Of a stretch of DNA of 47,283 nucleotides, positions 1 to 7,620 are shown in pieces (position 1 is the first letter of the stretch; each line of letters begins with the position of its first letter). The notes under the pieces are model-generated. The model was not told the DNA's origin, did not search any database, and saw only the letters and a list, made by a program, of their open reading frames with translations. The stretch spans positions 1 to 47,283 of the forward strand of contig JBEKHB010000029.1 in assembly GCA_050012495.1 (NCBI GenBank), read 5' to 3'. This DNA comes from BOG-1155 sp050012495 (lineage in GTDB: Bacteria; Desulfobacterota; Syntrophorhabdia; Syntrophorhabdales; WCHB1-27). A program made the position numbers and the translations under genes.

Positions 1-16
1 ACTACAGACAGTCTGG

Positions 17-36
17 ACCCCGGTTTTCACCGGGGT
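17..36. repeat. REP-like perfect hairpin
   Basis: An 8-bp perfect stem ACCCCGGT / ACCGGGGT encloses a 4-base loop. No T-run follows on either strand, so it does not look like an intrinsic terminator. The surrounding words (ACCCCGGTGAAAACCGGGGT read on the minus strand) resemble the short palindromic intergenic repeats common in many proteobacteria. Only one copy is seen here, so the repeat status is inference. Confidence 0.4.
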
Positions 37-152
37 GACGACTAAAATGGATTTTTCACAGCTTCCGACAGGCGGGCCGCACCCGCGTGTTCTCGCCAGA
101 TTCCTGGCCCGCTTCACCGGCCGTGGCCGTTTATTCAACATTTATAATTTAT

Positions 153-518
153 CAATACTGTCCCAACGTTTAGCGCAATAAAGTCAACTGGTTAACCATA
201 TCCCCCTCGGATGTTTCGTATTCCACACGAGAGAATGCCCGTAAAATGGGCGTTTTCTCGAATAATGTGCCACTCAAAATCTGTAGAATTGTGTAGAGGT
301 TTCGTTCCAGTTTCAAGAGCTTCTTTACGATGGCCACATCCGTAAGCTGAGCAAAGACGGTTTTCCCCGAGTTCATGCGCCATCTCCTTCTGGTATGATC
401 CAGAAGTATGGTGCCAAGGAGTTTTTAAATTCAAATCGAAAAATGCCATTTGGAGTCTAAAATCCTTGTCGCTGCTCGCTTTATGCTATCTCCTAAAATC
501 AACGTTGGGACACCAGTG
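153..518 (-). mobile_element. Internally deleted IS4-family element (MITE-like)
   Basis: The element is bounded by terminal inverted repeats at 153-170 and 501-518, matching at 15 of 18 positions, with the inner 12 bases TGTCCCAACGTT perfect. The 9-bp sequence ATAATTTAT occurs directly outside both ends (144-152 and 519-527) and fits a target-site duplication. The only coding content is a fused transposase head and tail, so about a kilobase of transposase gene has been lost. The related intergenic repeat at 32911-33185 lacks the insertion, which supports these borders. It could be moved only by a full-length relative elsewhere. Confidence 0.8.
170..376 (-). pseudogene. IS4-family transposase remnant, N-terminus fused to C-terminus
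   Basis: The 68-residue reading frame starts with MNSGKTVFAQL, the usual first residues of a large group of IS4-family DDE transposases. It then jumps straight to VAIVKKLLKLE followed by LYTILQILSGTLFEKTPIL, which is the extreme C-terminus of the same family (known family pattern, recognised by eye). The whole DDE catalytic core of roughly 300 residues is missing, so the product cannot be an active transposase. The fusion keeps the reading frame, and the terminal inverted repeats are intact. Confidence 0.8.
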
Positions 519-790
519 ATAATTTATAATTCAACATTCTCTTTACCCTACCCCCCCCTAAACCGTAAACTATCGTTCACTTTCGTAACCCCCCCCTTCT
601 GCAAGGCTTGTAAGAGAAGGGAATCCTAAAGGGGGGTGCTGAGACGGTGGGGATAAAACGCAGTAAGAATGCTAAAAAATGACCGTTTTTGCGCTTGTTT
701 GTGCACCCTTCCCTCCCTGCCGGTCGGGTGGGTACCCGGGCGCCCGGCCTGCCTATTACCGATTATCGCCGAGACCCACCGGGAATGACA

Positions 791-823
791 TACGGACGCC
801 CTTCACATTTTCACATTTTCTGG
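791..823 (+). repeat. Family B repeat, short partial copy
   Basis: The stretch containing GGACGCCCTTCACATTTTC and CACATTTTCTG matches the first ~33 bases of the two long copies at 26372-26517 and 27319-27468. It lies 13 bases upstream of a family A copy. The rest of 716-835 shows nothing I can name. Confidence 0.6.
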
Positions 824-835
824 GGAATGACATGA

Positions 836-969
836 GGGGCGGTAGGGTTGGTTCCTTCTCTACATTCTCATTCACCGGACCAACGTGTCGGCCTTTCCGA
901 CTGCCATCTCCTTATCATTCATTATCAGAGAAATAGCGCAAGGTTACAACAACTATTTCAGGCTTTCCG
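836..969 (+). repeat. Family A dispersed repeat, copy 1
   Basis: This is one of six same-orientation copies in the window. Shared words in order: GGGCGGTAGGG, TTCCTTC.GTACATTCTCA, CACCGG, GTC.GCCTTTCCGACTGCC, CTCCATTATCAGAGAAAT, CGCAA, TTACAACAACTAT, TTCAGGCTTTCCG. This copy has the inner stem GTCGG-CCTTT-CCGAC intact. It lies downstream of the acetyltransferase toxin gene that ends at 1042. Confidence 0.85.
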
Positions 970-1041
970 TGGCCCTTCCGCGAAAGTGACCTCAATTTTC
1001 AACAACTTGTGGACCGCTCCATACCCGGTTCGGTAACAACG

Positions 1042-1566
1042 TCAACGGGACTTTGGCCCATGTTTCGTAGTGAAACCCGGCACCCTAGCTAAAGGCAGAA
1101 ATAGGGTCAACGGCTTGTCCACTGTCTCAAGAAAGCCATGGTGTCGATAAAAGTCCGCAGCTGTGTTGTCCTTGGCATCGACTACGAGTGCATAGGCTGC
1201 AATCCCGGAGCGAACCACGCGCATGAGCGCATCGGCCAGCAATGCGCCACCGAGCCCCCGGCCCTTGAACGCCCGATCAACGGCAAGACGCCCCATCCTC
1301 ACCGCTGGAACGGAGGGGTAACGTGGCAGTTTCTTGATGAGTTTTGCCGGCAAGTCGCCGAGGAAGACGCTTGCCGATGCTAATGTGTAGTAACCCGCAA
1401 TGCGGCCATTCCTCGAGAGCGCGACAAAACACGCCGTTACCCTACGCCTGATATCCTGTGTGACTCGTTCTCTGAAGTAAGAATCCAGCGTTTCGGAGCC
1501 GCTATTGAACGTGCTGCGATCATGAGTACGGTCCATGGGGACCACCCGAAACGGCTTGTCGCTCAT
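1042..1566 (-). CDS. TacT/AtaT-type GNAT acetyltransferase toxin
   Basis: The 174-residue protein is a GNAT-fold acetyltransferase of the type II toxin class that acetylates the amino acid on charged tRNAs and so blocks translation (known for TacT and AtaT; specificity here unknown). The acetyl-CoA pyrophosphate loop is visible as FKGRGLGGALL (100-110). The catalytic tyrosine is probably Y140 in ADFYRHHGF, the same place as in characterised TacT. The start codon overlaps the stop of the upstream DUF1778 gene as ATGA, so the pair is translationally coupled in the order antitoxin then toxin. A family A repeat follows the gene. The sequence shows no sign of inactivation. Confidence 0.88.
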   Translation of the reverse strand: MSDKPFRVVPMDRTHDRSTFNSGSETLDSYFRERVTQDIRRRVTACFVALSRNGRIAGYYTLASASVFLGDLPAKLIKKLPRYPSVPAVRMGRLAVDRAFKGRGLGGALLADALMRVVRSGIAAYALVVDAKDNTAADFYRHHGFLETVDKPLTLFLPLARVPGFTTKHGPKSR

Positions 1567-1847
1567 TCAACGCTCAACAGTCTACGATGACGGGTAAAAG
1601 CGCGCTTTAAGGCGGGTGTAGCTTTGGGTGGTGACAACAGTGCGTGGGCGAAGCATTCCTGATCGGCCAGCGACAGCCTGAGAACCTCCGTTTCCTCGAT
1701 GGCCTTTTTGGCCGCTTCCTGAACTGCATCAATGACGAAGTCGGTTATGGTACGGTTTTGCAGCTCGGCAGCGCGCTTGAGAGTCGCATGCAGTTCCTTG
1801 CTGATACGCGCTTCAAGGCGCGCGGTCGATGTAGCGGGTGAGCCCAT
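1563..1847 (-). CDS. DUF1778 (TacA/AtaR-type) antitoxin
   Basis: The 94-residue protein has an N-terminal ribbon-helix-helix DNA-binding segment (about residues 8-50, with ARLEARISKELHATLKRAAE) and a C-terminal arm that would wrap the toxin. These antitoxins bind the GNAT toxin and repress their own operon. I chose the ATG at 1847 because AAGGAGGTGC lies just upstream; the longer frame from 1940 would run through the probable operator. The gene overlaps the toxin gene by 4 bases. A near-palindromic sequence at 1863-1892 is the likely operator. Confidence 0.88.
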   Translation of the reverse strand: MGSPATSTARLEARISKELHATLKRAAELQNRTITDFVIDAVQEAAKKAIEETEVLRLSLADQECFAHALLSPPKATPALKRAFTRHRRLLSVE

Positions 1848-1862
1848 GATGCACCTCCTTAT

Positions 1863-1892
1863 GATATTATACGGCAAGAAGCCGTACATATC
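1863..1892 (-). promoter_or_regulatory. Probable TacAT operator palindrome
   Basis: Inverted half-sites TACGGC-AAGAA-GCCGTA (1870-1886) are flanked by a second pair GATAT / ATATC (1863-1867 and 1888-1892). The site lies 16-45 bases upstream of the antitoxin start. This is the position and symmetry expected for autoregulation by a ribbon-helix-helix antitoxin. Binding is inference. Confidence 0.6.
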
Positions 1893-1902
1893 AAGTAAAT
1901 CT

Positions 1903-2012
1903 GGACGGTAGGGACGTGATTTCCCTCTGTACATTCTCATTCACCGGACCGGCATGTCAGCCTTTCCGACTGCCGTCTCCCTGTCCTCCATTATCAGAGA
2001 AATGCCGCAAGG
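1903..2012 (+). repeat. Family A dispersed repeat, copy 2
   Basis: It matches copy 1 from GGACGGTAGGGACGTGATTT through the TTATCAGAGAAATGCCGCAAGG block, but lacks the TTACAACAACTAT tail. It ends 7 bases before the stop codon of the diguanylate cyclase gene, so it fills the whole gap between that gene and the TacAT operator. Confidence 0.85.
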
Positions 2013-2019
2013 CCGATTT

Positions 2020-3066
2020 CTATCGGTTTCGGTCAGATACTGTTTCGGATTCGATAGCGACGCGGTTCCTCCCTGCGTTTTTTGCCGAATAGAGTGCCTG
2101 GTCGGACCGATGGATAAACTCTTTGGACAATTCTCCCGGACAATAACATGCCACCCCTACGGAAACCGTTATGACTCCCAGATTTCTCGCTGTTTCAACC
2201 GCCTTCAGAGGCGTTGCCGCGAAGAAACTCCGTATGTTTTCCGCCACGGCTGCGGCTCCTGCAAGGGAAGTGTGGGGAAGAATAACCGCAAATTCCTCTC
2301 CACCAAACCGCGCCAGGAAATCCCTGCCCTTCACTATTTCCTTGATCTTCTTCGCCACGAATTTCAGCGCTTCATCTCCGACAAGATGCCCGAATTCGTC
2401 GTTGAATCTCTTGAAGTTATCTATGTCGATCAACAGTAAGGACAGGTCTTTGTCGCCGGACGCGGCTTCGCCGATACGTATGGTAAGAGCATCATCGAAC
2501 GCTTTTCGATTGGGGACTCCTGTGAGGAAATCTATAAACACCTCAGCCTTGACCTGTTCAAAATCCTTCTTTAGTTCGACCAGAGCTTCAGTCGTTTCCT
2601 TCAGCTTATGCTGTATGGTCTTTCCGAATCTTCCCAGGGCTTTCGTCTTGTCGATGATTTCGCTGACGACGTTTTTGATCTCCTGAATAGAGGCGTCTTC
2701 CGACAGTGTGTTGACCGAATGGGAAACGAAAGACTCATATTCTTGCGTCTGACCGGTCAACTCCGTTACCTCTTTAAGAATGGTCCGCAAAACCTGTTGT
2801 AGGTCCTCCCGAACTTTCCTCAGTTCATTCTCATCTCTTTCTGCGCAGAATCGCTGATAAAGAGCTTCGTTTTTTTCCTCGGAAAACTCCTCTCCCTTTT
2901 GAAGTATGGCATCGATGGTTCTGCTCAGTTCTCCATCGGCGCCGGAAACATACCTGTACCACACAGCGTAGTTTCTTGGCGTTATGGGTATGTTCTGCTT
3001 TGACATAAGAGGCACGGCAAGCCGAATATATCCATGCACTTCTTCTATCAAACTCTTGTTATCCAT
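2020..3066 (-). CDS. GGDEF-domain diguanylate cyclase
   Basis: The 348-residue soluble protein should make cyclic di-GMP from two GTP. The C-terminal GGDEF domain (about 175-340) begins FIDFLTGVPNRKAF and has the active-site loop GGEEF at 255-259, so it looks catalytically competent. The product-inhibition I-site RxxD is not conserved: the four residues at that place read KGRD. The N-terminal ~170 residues hold a conserved segment (PITPRNYAVWYRYVSG, 28-43) and predicted helices. The segment is shared with many soluble GGDEF proteins, and its ligand is not known to me. A promoter candidate lies at 3153-3180. There is no membrane segment. Confidence 0.92.
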   Translation of the reverse strand: MDNKSLIEEVHGYIRLAVPLMSKQNIPITPRNYAVWYRYVSGADGELSRTIDAILQKGEEFSEEKNEALYQRFCAERDENELRKVREDLQQVLRTILKEVTELTGQTQEYESFVSHSVNTLSEDASIQEIKNVVSEIIDKTKALGRFGKTIQHKLKETTEALVELKKDFEQVKAEVFIDFLTGVPNRKAFDDALTIRIGEAASGDKDLSLLLIDIDNFKRFNDEFGHLVGDEALKFVAKKIKEIVKGRDFLARFGGEEFAVILPHTSLAGAAAVAENIRSFFAATPLKAVETARNLGVITVSVGVACYCPGELSKEFIHRSDQALYSAKNAGRNRVAIESETVSDRNR

Positions 3067-3152
3067 TATTTTGCTTTTGCCTTTTTCTTCATCGGTTTGT
3101 GGTTTTTTAAAAGACCCCCATACTCGGTCTCGGGTTTCAAAAACGCCTCCCT

Positions 3153-3180
3153 ATTCTACGAATATTGACAGAAAAAGCAA
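3153..3180 (-). promoter_or_regulatory. Sigma-70 promoter candidate for the diguanylate cyclase gene
   Basis: On the minus strand TTGCTT (3175-3180) and TAGAAT (3153-3158) are separated by 16 bases. Transcription would start near 3146 and leave an ~80-base leader. A weak stem (AGACC / GGTCT followed by T residues) lies in the leader, but I cannot assign it to a known riboswitch. Confidence 0.4.
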
Positions 3181-3302
3181 GAAATTGTTTAATTGTTTGC
3201 CTCCTGTCCAGCCGTACCCACGTGAAACAGCAGGAGAAGGAGGTTGGGCAGGCCGGCGTAAAGGGGAGAGTGGTGTAAGGGCGGCAGGGACATTCTTCTC
3301 CT

Positions 3303-4457
3303 TCATGCTGAAGGGTATTTCCCTCGATCCCTTAACACGGCCGCAATATACTGCACATAATCAATGTCTCCCGAAAGCAAGTCAAGATAATATTTACAAT
3401 ATTTCGCATTTCGCTGCATCTTATACATCGCATATCGCAAAATATATCGATTGAAATAAATCTTCTTCATAAGGCGCGCTTGTCGCAAAATGGGATGAAT
3501 CTTCGTTCTTATTAGTGAGTTATATCGTTCCGCGGCCTCACCGCCATTTGTCAAAGCCTCGGCCACGTAAGTGCCGCTAAGTATCGCGAAATATATACCT
3601 TCTCCAGTCACTGGTTCTACCAATCCGGCAGCATCTCCCGCAAGAAATACATTAACTCGGGCCGGTTTCAGGATAAGGTTGTGGAAAGGGACCGGAAATG
3701 CACTAATCTTGTCAAGCAATAACGCTGCGTCATTACTCACCGCCTTCAAGAAAATTCGGAAGAGCTCCCTCGCATTCTGCTCGTTTTGACGCAATGGCCC
3801 GCCAAGTCCAACTGTGACTACGCTTTTTTTTGGAAAGACCCAGCCATAGCCGTAATTTATATAACCAAAATATATCCTCGGATAAGATTTATCTCTACTA
3901 TCGAAACACTTCAGCTCATCATAACTCGCATCAATTTCTAAACCTATAGAATAATCTTTTCTGTTATAGCTCGAAGCTAACAACGGACGTACCACGCTAT
4001 TGGCGCCGTCGGCACCCACTATGAACTCCCCCGAAACGTGTAACCCTGAATCTGTGATAACAGACTTACCTATCACTCGGACAACTCTTTGCCCGCAGAT
4101 AACATCGCAGCCCGCGGTCGCCGCCTGGTTTAACAGAACATCATCAAAAACGGACCGATCAACGAAATAGACCTTCTTAGTGGGATGAGAATATTTGCAA
4201 ATTTTCCCTCCGACAGCGTCAAAGATGCCAAAAGCTGAGTAACTCGAATCAACATAATCTTCTTGCCTGATATTCGGATAGACATGCGCAAGCAGGTTGA
4301 CGGTCTTCTCCGTGATCATGCCTCCACATAACTTTTTCCGTGGGAACACAGCCTTGTCGATAATAATGACTTTCTTGCCCACCCTGGCAAGCATATATCC
4401 AGCGGCGGCCCCTGCACAGCTACCCCCTACGATAACCACGTCATATTTTGTTTCCAT
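3303..4457 (-). CDS. Geranylgeranyl-reductase-family FAD-dependent oxidoreductase
   Basis: The 384-residue flavoprotein belongs to the family that reduces isoprenoid double bonds (geranylgeranyl chains of lipids, quinones or pigments); the actual substrate cannot be told from sequence. The N-terminal FAD fold has DVVIVGGSCAGAAAGYML (6-23). The family signature PRKKLCGGM lies near residue 47, and the second FAD motif FLAGDAAGLVEPVTGEGI is in the C-terminal half. I chose ATG 4457 over a GTG at 4484 because the FAD motif then starts where it normally does. The gene is clearly AT-richer than its neighbours (stretches near 35-40% GC by eye), which suggests acquisition by transfer. It stands alone, with no isoprenoid gene beside it. 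Confidence 0.8.
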   Translation of the reverse strand: METKYDVVIVGGSCAGAAAGYMLARVGKKVIIIDKAVFPRKKLCGGMITEKTVNLLAHVYPNIRQEDYVDSSYSAFGIFDAVGGKICKYSHPTKKVYFVDRSVFDDVLLNQAATAGCDVICGQRVVRVIGKSVITDSGLHVSGEFIVGADGANSVVRPLLASSYNRKDYSIGLEIDASYDELKCFDSRDKSYPRIYFGYINYGYGWVFPKKSVVTVGLGGPLRQNEQNARELFRIFLKAVSNDAALLLDKISAFPVPFHNLILKPARVNVFLAGDAAGLVEPVTGEGIYFAILSGTYVAEALTNGGEAAERYNSLIRTKIHPILRQARLMKKIYFNRYILRYAMYKMQRNAKYCKYYLDLLSGDIDYVQYIAAVLRDRGKYPSA

Positions 4458-4570
4458 AGTGAATTCCACTTCAAAGTGCACCACGTAGAGCCTTACGGTA
4501 CACCTCGTGGGGTGTCCTTTCCTTTCCTTCCGGTCTCGACGCCCTTGCAGGACGGGGAGAAGTTCGGAAA

Positions 4571-4589
4571 ATAAGGTCCGGACCTATTG
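4571..4589 (-). terminator. Weak palindrome at the 3' end of the HD-domain gene
   Basis: The perfect 12-bp palindrome AGGTCCGGACCT, read on the minus strand, overlaps the stop codon of the HD gene and is followed by TTATTTT. The stem is short, so intrinsic termination is only possible. Confidence 0.3.
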
Positions 4590-5177
4590 CCCCAACTCCT
4601 TTTTTAACCGCATAAAATAGCCCGTGATATATTCATAGTCCTCTAATGCAAGCTGTCGCGTCTCCCGGAGAGCAAGCCCCTGCCACCTCTGCTCGATATC
4701 GTCGAGCATGTAATCTATCGGTTGTTTCCCATAATAGTGTCGTATATACCTGAGGATGCCTATGACCCCCAGGGTATCTATCTTATCGGCATCGTAGAGT
4801 ATCCTGGATTCTATGCTCGTCCGCTGATCCGATGTCGCACTCACATCATGCACCCTGATCGCATGGAGAACGCGCTCTCTCTTTTCCGTGGGGAAATGGA
4901 TCCTCTCCAGCACCGGCTCCGCTTTCCGGGCGCTCAGGGCGCCGTGAGCCGTATCGGGAATGTAGTGCCGACCGAGATCGTGTAGATAGACAGCGGCTAT
5001 CAGTATCTCGGGGTCCGCGTCGAGTTCTTTTCCCAGATGATCGCAACGTTCCCGTACCCGGAGAATATGATCCAGGGCGTGCACCTCTGACACCGCCGGA
5101 GCCTTTTCCATCTCATCAAGGAGTTCTTTTTCAAGCACTGGTATCCAGCTCGTCCAACGGTCCTTCCAATCATCCAT
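4584..5177 (-). CDS. HD-domain phosphohydrolase of unknown substrate
   Basis: The 197-residue protein carries the metal-binding HD pattern: a first His in HALDHILRV (about 34-42), then AAVYLHDLGRHY (about 69-80), a later His in LHAIRVHD, and Asp in LYDADKID. This is the layout of small soluble HD hydrolases such as the YedJ type. These act on nucleotides or other phosphoesters, but the substrate here is unknown. I chose ATG 5177 because GTGAGGT sits 4-5 bases upstream; a GTG six codons earlier is less likely. It reads in the same direction as the flavoprotein gene downstream, with a 126-base gap, and may or may not share its transcript. Confidence 0.8.
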   Translation of the reverse strand: MDDWKDRWTSWIPVLEKELLDEMEKAPAVSEVHALDHILRVRERCDHLGKELDADPEILIAAVYLHDLGRHYIPDTAHGALSARKAEPVLERIHFPTEKRERVLHAIRVHDVSATSDQRTSIESRILYDADKIDTLGVIGILRYIRHYYGKQPIDYMLDDIEQRWQGLALRETRQLALEDYEYITGYFMRLKKELGQ

Positions 5178-5354
5178 GTGTACCTCACGATGCACAATTC
5201 TAGTGTAATTCTACGTTTGTGAGGCTGTTGCGTCAAGCATTTCTTACCGTTTTCGCGCTTGGTCGTACATTTCCGAACATGCCGTTGGCCAACGGAACAA
5301 GACGAAACATAGAGGCTGAAAGGGGCGTGCCCTACCCTCACCCGTAATCGCTCC

Positions 5355-5383
5355 TTGAACTTGCGTCGTTTATCGGGTTTAAT
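5355..5383 (+). promoter_or_regulatory. Promoter placing the smr start codon at the mRNA 5' end
   Basis: TTGAAC (5355-5360), a 17-base spacer and TTTAAT (5378-5383) form a reasonable sigma-70 promoter. The expected transcription start (about 5389-5391) is at the ATG at 5392, and there is no Shine-Dalgarno sequence before that ATG. A leaderless transcript is therefore predicted. Confidence 0.5.
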
Positions 5384-5391
5384 TATTACGC

Positions 5392-6078
5392 ATGAAGGAA
5401 GCGGAGTCGATATATCAGGTTTTTCGCGAGCTGGCCGATCTCATCAGGGGCGACGCTGCCGACCCGGCGGAAGCGCAAGGCACGGCCGCCCCGGTTAAGG
5501 CGCCGGAGCCCGAAGCGAGGCAGCCGGACGAAGACGAGGCGTTCCTGGAGGAAATGAAAGATGTAAGGAAGGTGGACCGGGATAACGAAAGGGTCCGGGG
5601 ACCGGCGAGAGACGCCGCATCAGCCCGCCCCGGCGACGAGGGGATGCGGATCATGGGGGAGATACTGAAGGATTCCTCGCCGTTCAACGTGGTCAACCTC
5701 CCTGAGTATATGGAAGGCTACGTGGATGATATAAACCCCCTCATCATGGAGAAGCTGCGGAACGGAGAGTTCTCTATCCAGAAGGTCCTTGACCTCCACG
5801 GCCTCTCCGCTCAAGTCGCCTGTGAAGAGTTCCACGCCTTTTTGGGCGAGGCGGTGCAATCGCGGCTGCGCTGCGTCAAGGTCATTCACGGCAGGGGCTT
5901 GAGGTCGAGGCAGGGGCCTGTGCTCAAGGAAAAGCTGAAAGAGTGGATCGTCCGGGCAATGCACAGGAAATGGGTGGTCGCCTTTGCAAGCTCCGGGATG
6001 GCCGACGGCGGGCCGGGGGCGACAACGATATTGCTGAGGACAAGGGCACAAAAGAAAAAGCTGCACGTTATCGGGTAG
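5392..6078 (+). CDS. Smr-domain protein (stand-alone MutS2-type nuclease domain)
   Basis: The 228-residue protein has an acidic, Ala/Pro-rich and probably disordered N-terminal half. Its C-terminal Smr domain (about 130-228) shows the motifs VLDLHGLS, VIHGRGLRSRQGPVLK and GGPGATTILLR. Smr domains are small nucleases that act on structured DNA or on mRNA in collided ribosomes (known for MutS2 and SmrB); which applies here is unknown. A second Smr domain occurs at the C-terminus of MutS2 in this window. The gene is divergent from the HD gene. A promoter at 5355-5383 would give a leaderless mRNA. A CACCCG/CGGGTG palindrome follows the stop codon without a clear T-run. Confidence 0.87.
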   Translation: MKEAESIYQVFRELADLIRGDAADPAEAQGTAAPVKAPEPEARQPDEDEAFLEEMKDVRKVDRDNERVRGPARDAASARPGDEGMRIMGEILKDSSPFNVVNLPEYMEGYVDDINPLIMEKLRNGEFSIQKVLDLHGLSAQVACEEFHAFLGEAVQSRLRCVKVIHGRGLRSRQGPVLKEKLKEWIVRAMHRKWVVAFASSGMADGGPGATTILLRTRAQKKKLHVIG

Positions 6079-6163
6079 ACGGTAACGCACCCGCGCGGGT
6101 GTCCCAAGAATTGTCTTTATAATCTGCGGCTCATCTGTTATAAGAAAAGCGAGGAGGCTGACC

Positions 6164-6964
6164 ATGAAGAGAGTCGGAATAATGGGTCTGGGAAACATGG
6201 GGGAATCGATCACACGCGCCCTCCTCGGCGCCGGCCTTGCAGCGGCCGACATCCTTTCCTTTGAGATAAAGCCGGAAAGAATGCGGACGGTAACCGGTGC
6301 GTACGGCATCGGGGGAGCGGCCTCACCCCGGGAGCTGGCGGCAGAATGCCGCTACCTCATACTGGCGGTGAAGCCCCAGGACGCGAAAACCGCAATCGGC
6401 GCGCTCGCGCCGTCCATAGACGAGTCGCGGATCATCATTTCCATCATGGCGGGCATCACCACGTCGAGCATCACCTCCATGCTGGAGAAACCGGCCAAGG
6501 TAGTCAGGGTTATGCCCAACATCGCCGTGGCGGTGGGGGAAGGCGCGTTGGGCTTCACGGCAAATTACCTGCTCGCGCCTGATGAGCTGGAATCGGTCGC
6601 GGCGCTGCTTGCGCCCCTGGGCCGTATCGTCGAGGTCAACGAAGAGCAGATGGACGCGGTGACGGCCCTCGGCGGCAGCGGACCCGCCTTTTTCCTCTCC
6701 TTTCTCGAAGCCATGATCGACGGGGGAGTAAAGATGGGGCTCCCCCGGGACAAAGCCTACGCCCTTGCCGTTCAGACCGTCAAAGGCACCGTGGCCCTGC
6801 TCGAAAAAGAGCACAGCCACCCGGCCTTGCTGAAAGAGAGGGTCACTTCTCCGGGGGGTACGACCATTGCCGGCCTCATCGTCCTCGAGGAAAAGGGCTT
6901 CAAGGGCATTGTCGTGAGGGCGCTGGAAGCCGCCCGGACCCGCGCGGGGGAGCTCTCCGGATAA
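6164..6964 (+). CDS. proC: Pyrroline-5-carboxylate reductase
   Basis: The 266-residue enzyme performs the last step of proline synthesis, reducing pyrroline-5-carboxylate with NAD(P)H in the cytoplasm. The N-terminal Rossmann fold begins MKRVGIMGLGNMGESI. The C-terminal dimerisation domain has the typical ALGGSGPAFFLSFLEAM and RVTSPGGTTIAGL signatures. Length is normal for the family. GAGGAGG precedes the ATG. TATAAT at 6118-6123 is a possible -10 element, but no good -35 goes with it. The stop codon overlaps the next start (TAATG), so proC and pcm are coupled. Confidence 0.97.
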   Translation: MKRVGIMGLGNMGESITRALLGAGLAAADILSFEIKPERMRTVTGAYGIGGAASPRELAAECRYLILAVKPQDAKTAIGALAPSIDESRIIISIMAGITTSSITSMLEKPAKVVRVMPNIAVAVGEGALGFTANYLLAPDELESVAALLAPLGRIVEVNEEQMDAVTALGGSGPAFFLSFLEAMIDGGVKMGLPRDKAYALAVQTVKGTVALLEKEHSHPALLKERVTSPGGTTIAGLIVLEEKGFKGIVVRALEAARTRAGELSG

Positions 6965-7611
6965 TGGACAACGAATACGCAGGCAAACGGCAGCAAATGG
7001 TCCGCATGCTCATGGAACAAGGCATAAGGGACCCAGGGGTGCTCGACGCGTTCCGCAAAGTCCCCCGCCATCTTTTTCTCGATGAGGCACTCCGGCCTCA
7101 AGCCTACGACGACCATCCCCTCCCTATCGGCGAGAAGCAGACCATATCGCAGCCCTATATAGTCGGCCTCATGACCGAAGCGCTCCAGCTTAAAAAAACG
7201 GAAAAGGTGCTGGAAATCGGCACGGGCTCAGGCTACCAGGCAGCCATACTGGCGGAGCTGGCCGACCGGGTCTTCACGATTGAGCGCGTGCCTGCCCTCG
7301 CAAAAAGGGCGCGGCGGACCCTCGATTTGCTCAGGTACACGAACATCGTCACCCGCATCGGGGACGGGACCCAAGGGTGGCGGGAAGAGAGCCCCTTCAG
7401 CGCCATCATCGTCACTGCCGCCGCCCCCCAGGCGCCCGACCCGCTCCTGAAGCAGCTCGAAATCGGGGGAAGACTGATCATGCCCATCGGCCATGAACAA
7501 CTCCAGGACCTGATGCTCTACGTGAAAGACGAGGAGGACCGGTACCACGAGGAAAACTATGGCGGGTGCAGGTTTGTCAAGCTGATCGGCGAGTACGGCT
7601 GGACAGCGTAG
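6964..7611 (+). CDS. pcm: Protein-L-isoaspartate O-methyltransferase
   Basis: The 215-residue SAM-dependent enzyme methylates damaged isoaspartyl residues so that they can be repaired. Family signatures are VPRHLFLDEA (33-42), the GEKQTISQPYIVGLM segment (about 56-70) and the SAM loop VLEIGTGSGYQ (82-92). The length is usual. It overlaps proC by one base and is followed after 9 bases by murJ, so the three are probably one transcript. No separate promoter is seen. Confidence 0.96.
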   Translation: MDNEYAGKRQQMVRMLMEQGIRDPGVLDAFRKVPRHLFLDEALRPQAYDDHPLPIGEKQTISQPYIVGLMTEALQLKKTEKVLEIGTGSGYQAAILAELADRVFTIERVPALAKRARRTLDLLRYTNIVTRIGDGTQGWREESPFSAIIVTAAAPQAPDPLLKQLEIGGRLIMPIGHEQLQDLMLYVKDEEDRYHEENYGGCRFVKLIGEYGWTA

Positions 7612-7620
7612 AATGCCGAT

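Larger units (their letters stand above)
115..715 (+). repeat. Long intergenic repeat (family E), copy 1, interrupted by IS remnant
   Basis: The flanks 115-152 and 519-715 align collinearly with 32911-33185. Shared blocks include the ATTCAACATT AT-rich patch, a C-run, CTTTCGT..ACCCCC, AAGAGAAGGGAATC.TAAAGGGGG, a G-rich patch, and ..CCGTTTTTGC followed by GTGCAC. Copy 1 is split by the IS4-family remnant at 153-518, so copy 2 is close to an unoccupied paralogue. No convincing gene is seen in it. Its role is unknown. Confidence 0.75.

Noticed and set aside
679..1036. Small plus-strand open frames in the repeat-rich left end
   Set aside because: They are read from family A and B repeat sequence, lack ribosome sites and have no recognisable features.
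1848..1940. 31-residue N-terminal extension of the DUF1778 antitoxin
   Set aside because: It overlaps the operator-like palindrome; a strong ribosome site precedes the inner ATG at 1847.
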